DNA of 64,000 bases. Source: Bin55 sp965116055. GTDB taxonomy: Bacteria; Pseudomonadota; Gammaproteobacteria; Pseudomonadales; Azotimanducaceae. The notes below the pieces were generated by a model, which was not told where the DNA came from, made no database searches, and saw only the letters and a list, made by a program, of their open reading frames with translations. Of the stretch, positions 60,463 to 64,000 are shown piece after piece (the first letter of the stretch is position 1; the number at the start of each line of letters is the position of its first letter). The translations under genes were made by a program, and so were the position numbers. Where the stretch lies: the NCBI GenBank assembly GCA_965116055.1, contig OZ220466.1, positions 1,612,001 through 1,676,000 on the forward strand, written 5' to 3'.

Positions 60463-62420
60463 GCGATTCCATGATTAGTGGTCGTGTTGCCATCCAAACG
60501 GTTGTTCGCGCATTGCGCTATTCGTTGCGCTATGACTTCGAGTTAGCGGTTAAAGGCATGACTCAAGCTACCAGCATCTTCTGGATTTTGCTGTTGCCGT
60601 TAACGGGTAAAGCCATCATCGACTTTATCGTCGTACGAGACATAAGTCCACCGACCGACGCCAATGTGCCCTTTTTCTTTTTACCCATCACTGAGTTCAT
60701 GTTGACGTTGTCGGTTTACGAGACAGCGTTCTTTCTCGGCACTCTATTCATCGTCATGCTCGTATTGGTCGGTGCATATGGCACAGACGGCGCGCAGCGT
60801 TCCAGTGCCGTAGCGTCATTAGCCGAAGGCGAGGACATCGCGACACGCTCTGAAAACCTGGCAAACAGCATGCATTCGTTAGTCAGTGGGCTATATGGGT
60901 TGTTCGAGTCGCTCTGGCACATTCGTGTCGCGCATCGTCTCAACCATGCGCTCCGCAGCGACATCTTCCACCGTTTTAAGTCTCAAAGCATTACCGAGCT
61001 ATCCAATCGGGCGAATGGTGATGTCGTATACCGGGCTATGTATGACACGCCAGGCGTCTCCAACATCATTTTCAATTTGTGGGTCGGACCGATCACATCG
61101 CTGGTAAATCTTGTGACCACCATATTGGTGATGTTCGTTATCTTCCGCAATGAACCAGTCGTAGTGTGGGGCGCTATTGCAGTTGGGCCATTGAACTTTG
61201 CATTGATGCTCTACATCGCAAAGTTGTCGCGTAAGTACGGCACCTTGGCTAGGGAAGCCGGATCGAAAGCAACGGCAGTTATTGAAGAAGGGCTTGCCAA
61301 TATGATGGCAGTGCAAGGGATCGGCAGCACGGATGTCTATGTAGAGAAATTTCGCAAAGCGAGTTGGTTCTCGTTTTCGCGCTTTCGGCAGGTCGTACTG
61401 GTTAGCGTCAGTGGCAATTTCATTAGTTTTGTAATTGGCGCAAACATGGTCTACATTGTCTTCTACTACCTCGCGGTTCCCTTTATCCAGCAGGAATATT
61501 CCCCTGGCGATTGGTTCGTCATCTGGGGTTACTACGGGGCCATCGCAGCTTCCGCGGGCTGGCTTGGTAGGTTGTGGTTAACGCTTCAGGAAGGAATCGC
61601 AGGCATGCATCGAGTCTTCCTTATTTTGGATAGCGAGCTTGAACAGGTTGATCCAGTAAGCGAACTGCAGACCGCGGATTCCAACCTCAAGCTAGAGCGT
61701 TCGATAAAGCTTGAACACGTCTCATACGCCTATCCAGGTGGCCGGGAAGTCTTGTCTGATGTTGAATTTGAGGCCAATATGGATGAAATGATCGCGATTG
61801 CAGGCCCCACAGGATCAGGTAAAACCACGCTAGCGTATTTGATTCCTGCACTGATAACGCCTTCGCAAGGCCGGCTACTCGTCGACGGTAAAGAACCGAA
61901 ACCGGAAGATCTCATCAATTTGCGTGAGCAAGTTTCGTTCGTATTTCAGGAAACGTCGGTTTTTAACGACACCATCACCAATAACATCCGTATGGGTCGA
62001 CGAACCGCTGCTCAGAATGAAGTCGAGGATGCCGCGCGTGTTGCCGGTGCACACGACTTTATCATGGCGTTGCCTGATGGCTACGAAACTAATTTAGGCA
62101 AAGCCGGCGCCAAACTCTCCGTAGGGCAGAAACAACGGATCGCGATCGCCCGTGCCTTGGTGTCAAAGAAACCAGTATTGATTCTGGATGAACCGACTGC
62201 GGCGCTTGATCCCCAAACCGAAAACGAGCTCGTGAATAATCTTCGTTCGGCTCGCGAAGGACGCATTGTCATTGTGATTGCTCACCGACTTTCGACAATC
62301 CGGGCTGCCGACCGCATCTATGTGATGGATGAGGGACACATTGTCGAAAGTGGTGACCACCGAACTCTTGTGGACCGAGGCGGTATCTATGCCCGGTTCG
62401 TATCGCTACAAACAGCCTGA
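60459..62420 (+). CDS. ABC exporter subunit 2
   Basis: Half-transporter of 653 residues: hydrophobic membrane domain (about 1-390, with a long soluble insertion after the second helix) and ATPase domain. Seen are Walker A GPTGSGKTT near 447-455, signature LSVGQKQRIAI near 550, Walker B ILDEPTAALD near 571-580 and the switch histidine in IAHRLS. The GTG start overlaps the restored stop of subunit 1 in GTGA fashion. The pair should form a heterodimeric exporter of the MsbA/multidrug type; the cargo is unknown. Two small membrane proteins follow on the same strand. Confidence 0.88.
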   Translation: MSDSMISGRVAIQTVVRALRYSLRYDFELAVKGMTQATSIFWILLLPLTGKAIIDFIVVRDISPPTDANVPFFFLPITEFMLTLSVYETAFFLGTLFIVMLVLVGAYGTDGAQRSSAVASLAEGEDIATRSENLANSMHSLVSGLYGLFESLWHIRVAHRLNHALRSDIFHRFKSQSITELSNRANGDVVYRAMYDTPGVSNIIFNLWVGPITSLVNLVTTILVMFVIFRNEPVVVWGAIAVGPLNFALMLYIAKLSRKYGTLAREAGSKATAVIEEGLANMMAVQGIGSTDVYVEKFRKASWFSFSRFRQVVLVSVSGNFISFVIGANMVYIVFYYLAVPFIQQEYSPGDWFVIWGYYGAIAASAGWLGRLWLTLQEGIAGMHRVFLILDSELEQVDPVSELQTADSNLKLERSIKLEHVSYAYPGGREVLSDVEFEANMDEMIAIAGPTGSGKTTLAYLIPALITPSQGRLLVDGKEPKPEDLINLREQVSFVFQETSVFNDTITNNIRMGRRTAAQNEVEDAARVAGAHDFIMALPDGYETNLGKAGAKLSVGQKQRIAIARALVSKKPVLILDEPTAALDPQTENELVNNLRSAREGRIVIVIAHRLSTIRAADRIYVMDEGHIVESGDHRTLVDRGGIYARFVSLQTA

Positions 62421-62427
62421 AACTAAC

Positions 62428-62619
62428 ATGGATGAATTCAAAAATACCGTAGAACCGCCGCGCCAACCATTTGCGATGAAAGTCGTCGGCACCGGTGTCA
62501 TTGTGTCGTGTCTACTGCTCTGTACGCTGTTCGCTTGGGGAATCTATCTGGACCTCGAACGACAGGATTGTTCGTACGATCCTGCGTCGGCTACAGACAA
62601 CACGCAAATTTTGTCTTGA
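62428..62619 (+). CDS. Small membrane protein (63 aa) downstream of the ABC exporter
   Basis: From the ATG at 62428, 7 bases after the exporter stop, 63 residues with one hydrophobic helix (about 19-42, VVGTGVIVSCLLLCTLFAWG). The N-terminus is acidic and proline-containing, and the C-terminus is polar with a cysteine. The frame is open upstream inside the exporter gene, but that part is shadow. No family is recognised. Probably co-expressed with the transporter and the next gene. Confidence 0.5.
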   Translation: MDEFKNTVEPPRQPFAMKVVGTGVIVSCLLLCTLFAWGIYLDLERQDCSYDPASATDNTQILS

Positions 62620-62621
62620 GC

Positions 62622-62945
62622 ATGTGGCGGAGTCCTGCAATCGCAGGCTTGGTTAGCTGCGTTGCGGTGATATTCGTCCTGATTTTTAGCTACTTGGTCA
62701 TCGGCATGGATGTCGTGGCGCCAATGCTTGAATTTTTCATTGAGGGAAGAAGAGCTTCTGGAGAAAACGTTGGAGTCATTGAAGCCGTATCGGTATTTAT
62801 TTTGGTGATGGGTTATATGTTGGTTGTCACGCTTCTTGTATGTCTCGCGGCTCTATCGGGGTGGATCATTAGTAAGTTGACTGCGGCGGGTAGATTCTCT
62901 TTTCAAGGTGCAATTTCTCTATTTCGAGTGGAGCAAGAAGATTGA
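62622..62945 (+). CDS. Small two-helix membrane protein (107 aa)
   Basis: Starts at the ATG at 62622 (MWRSPAIAGLVSC), two bases after the stop of the preceding small gene. Two hydrophobic helices (about 8-30 and 57-85) flank a short polar loop with EGRRASGENVGV; the tail is polar. An earlier in-frame start at 62508 would overlap the previous gene heavily and is unlikely. No recognised family. The tight spacing of exporter, 63-residue and 107-residue genes suggests one operon and perhaps accessory subunits. Confidence 0.55.
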   Translation: MWRSPAIAGLVSCVAVIFVLIFSYLVIGMDVVAPMLEFFIEGRRASGENVGVIEAVSVFILVMGYMLVVTLLVCLAALSGWIISKLTAAGRFSFQGAISLFRVEQED

Positions 62946-63047
62946 AGAGATCTTTAATGTAAGTCATATCAATAAGTTACTCAATATATTTTTGAAGTTG
63001 CTTATGTGCTTTGTATCGTCCAAACGACCTATGTTGTCATGCGTGTT

Positions 63048-64000
63048 TTAGCTGATTGTTTCTGCGGCAGGTCGTCCTACGACGCCTGCAATCGCGTTAC
63101 GCTTCTCAGTTGAAGAGGGTAGCGATGGTTTCCCGCGCGCGGCGAAGTTAAACGGTTCGGTATCCAGGTCTTCAAGCGTTAGCTCGCCACTTAAAACTGC
63201 AGCCTTCCACGCTTCCTGTTCGGCGTGACGAGCTTGAAATTCAGGCATAATCTCATGCGCGAACAACGTCAGACTTGAGCAGATATCTTCGTGTGTGTTT
63301 TTACCTGCTTGATTCAACAGAATAACTTGATCGACGTTGGCTTTTTCCAGTTCGAGTAACCGCTCTCGTATCGTGTCAGGCGACCCAATAAGTTCGCTTC
63401 CAGACCTTTTCTGTCCAGCGGGCGTCTGCTTCCATTCCTGATAGCGTTCCCAGAAATTAACCGTACCCGGTGCAAATGGTCCTTCCTTGTTGTAAAGTTG
63501 CAAAGCGAATTGAAAGAAAGTCCAACCATCCGCTTTCTGCCAAGCTTCCTCATCGGTTTCAGCGCACATGAATCCGCTGACTACAGCAATGTTCGGATTA
63601 GTGTCGTACGCCTCCAGTTTTTCAAGGTGATTTACGAACGAGTTGTAATAAGCGTTTACCCATGCTCTCGCCGCATCCAAACTGACGAATTTAAAGCACA
63701 AGGAACCCATGCCACGATGTGCTGCGTACTTGATGGTGTCGAGTTGCGAGCAGGCGATCCAAAGGGGTGGGTGTGGTTTTTGCAGCGGTTTGGGTACCAC
63801 CGCGCGTAACGGAAACTTGAAGAATTCGCCGTCGTATTCCCATCCATGATTCCAGAACATAGGCAACGTACAGCGAACCGCATCTTCCCAAACGTCGCGT
63901 TTGTCTCGAAACCGTACATTGAAAGGATGAAGTTCAGTGACGGAGGCGCCTTCGCCTAAGCCAAGTTCGACTCGACCATCCGAAATTAGATCAAGTGTTG
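63048..64000 (-). CDS. Luciferase-like (LLM class) oxidoreductase (N-terminus outside window)
   Basis: The frame is open to the right edge, so the N-terminal part is missing. The visible upstream piece contains TLDLISDGRVELGLGEGASV, the typical flavin- or F420-site strand and loop of luciferase-type enzymes. The remainder has KPHPPLWIACSQLDTIKYAA and the C-terminal region ending GRPAAETIS. Its C-terminal tail is longer than in the relatives at 30427 and 57248, which suggests another subfamily. It is convergent with the small membrane genes. Cofactor and substrate are unknown. Confidence 0.8.
   Translation of the reverse strand, partial: TLDLISDGRVELGLGEGASVTELHPFNVRFRDKRDVWEDAVRCTLPMFWNHGWEYDGEFFKFPLRAVVPKPLQKPHPPLWIACSQLDTIKYAAHRGMGSLCFKFVSLDAARAWVNAYYNSFVNHLEKLEAYDTNPNIAVVSGFMCAETDEEAWQKADGWTFFQFALQLYNKEGPFAPGTVNFWERYQEWKQTPAGQKRSGSELIGSPDTIRERLLELEKANVDQVILLNQAGKNTHEDICSSLTLFAHEIMPEFQARHAEQEAWKAAVLSGELTLEDLDTEPFNFAARGKPSLPSSTEKRNAIAGVVGRPAAETIS

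Overview
The window is bacterial chromosome, most likely from a heterotrophic gammaproteobacterium, probably marine. This rests on gene content: a Cys-type SelO, an oligopeptidase A-type M3 peptidase, long-form HisG, FolE, and many acyl-CoA, MaoC, SDR, phytanoyl-dioxygenase and luciferase-like genes. I could not test the taxonomy. No rRNA, tRNA or CRISPR array was recognised. Base composition is mostly moderate in GC, with two clearly GC-richer blocks that both carry defence genes.

Layout. 1-2738: 3' part of a type I restriction HsdR gene, ending at a sharp composition change. 2788-9035: small-acid metabolism (acetoacetyl-CoA synthetase; malonyl-CoA synthetase-like ligase with a coupled 37-residue membrane peptide; MBL-fold hydrolase; GST; SDR). 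9092-12837: TolB-like membrane protein, Na+/solute symporter, nitroreductase. 13420-16091: promoter and a DUF35 / thiolase-like / MaoC operon. 16104-22922: housekeeping genes (rhodanese, M3 peptidase, class I aminotransferase, hisI-hisG, selO). 23070-28160: a 1394-residue membrane protein of unknown function and a TauE/SafE permease. 28342-36922: Gfo/Idh oxidoreductase with a phosphotriesterase-like hydrolase, a luciferase-like oxidoreductase, an acyl-CoA ligase, enoyl-CoA hydratase and SDR, and a GMC dehydrogenase with a small partner. 37511-41856: an inserted GC-rich block with an AAA ATPase / subtilase pair of the IetAS type, followed by an IS5-family transposase remnant. 42339-57142: two MaoC-like subunits and an SDR; a six-gene minus-strand operon (TauD dioxygenase, small membrane protein, enoyl-CoA hydratase, PhyH dioxygenase, two acyl-CoA dehydrogenases); an esterase; a second PhyH; two paralogous N-acyl-D-amino-acid-deacylase-type amidohydrolases on either side of folE and a metallophosphoesterase. 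57248-64000: luciferase-like oxidoreductases around a two-subunit ABC exporter, one subunit interrupted by a 12-G tract, with two small membrane proteins behind it.

How the genes fit together. The accessory genes look like catabolic modules for acyl-CoA-activated, possibly alicyclic or branched substrates. Acids are activated by AMP-forming ligases, oxidised by acyl-CoA dehydrogenases, hydrated by crotonase or MaoC enzymes, oxidised by SDRs and cleaved by thiolase-like proteins, while 2-oxoglutarate dioxygenases and luciferase-like or GMC enzymes add or remove oxygen functions. The substrate cannot be read from the sequence. The strongest special signals are the IetAS-type defence pair between an AT-rich spacer and an IS relic, the poly-G frameshift in the ABC transporter, and a well-formed promoter, operator dyad and terminator around the second amidohydrolase gene.
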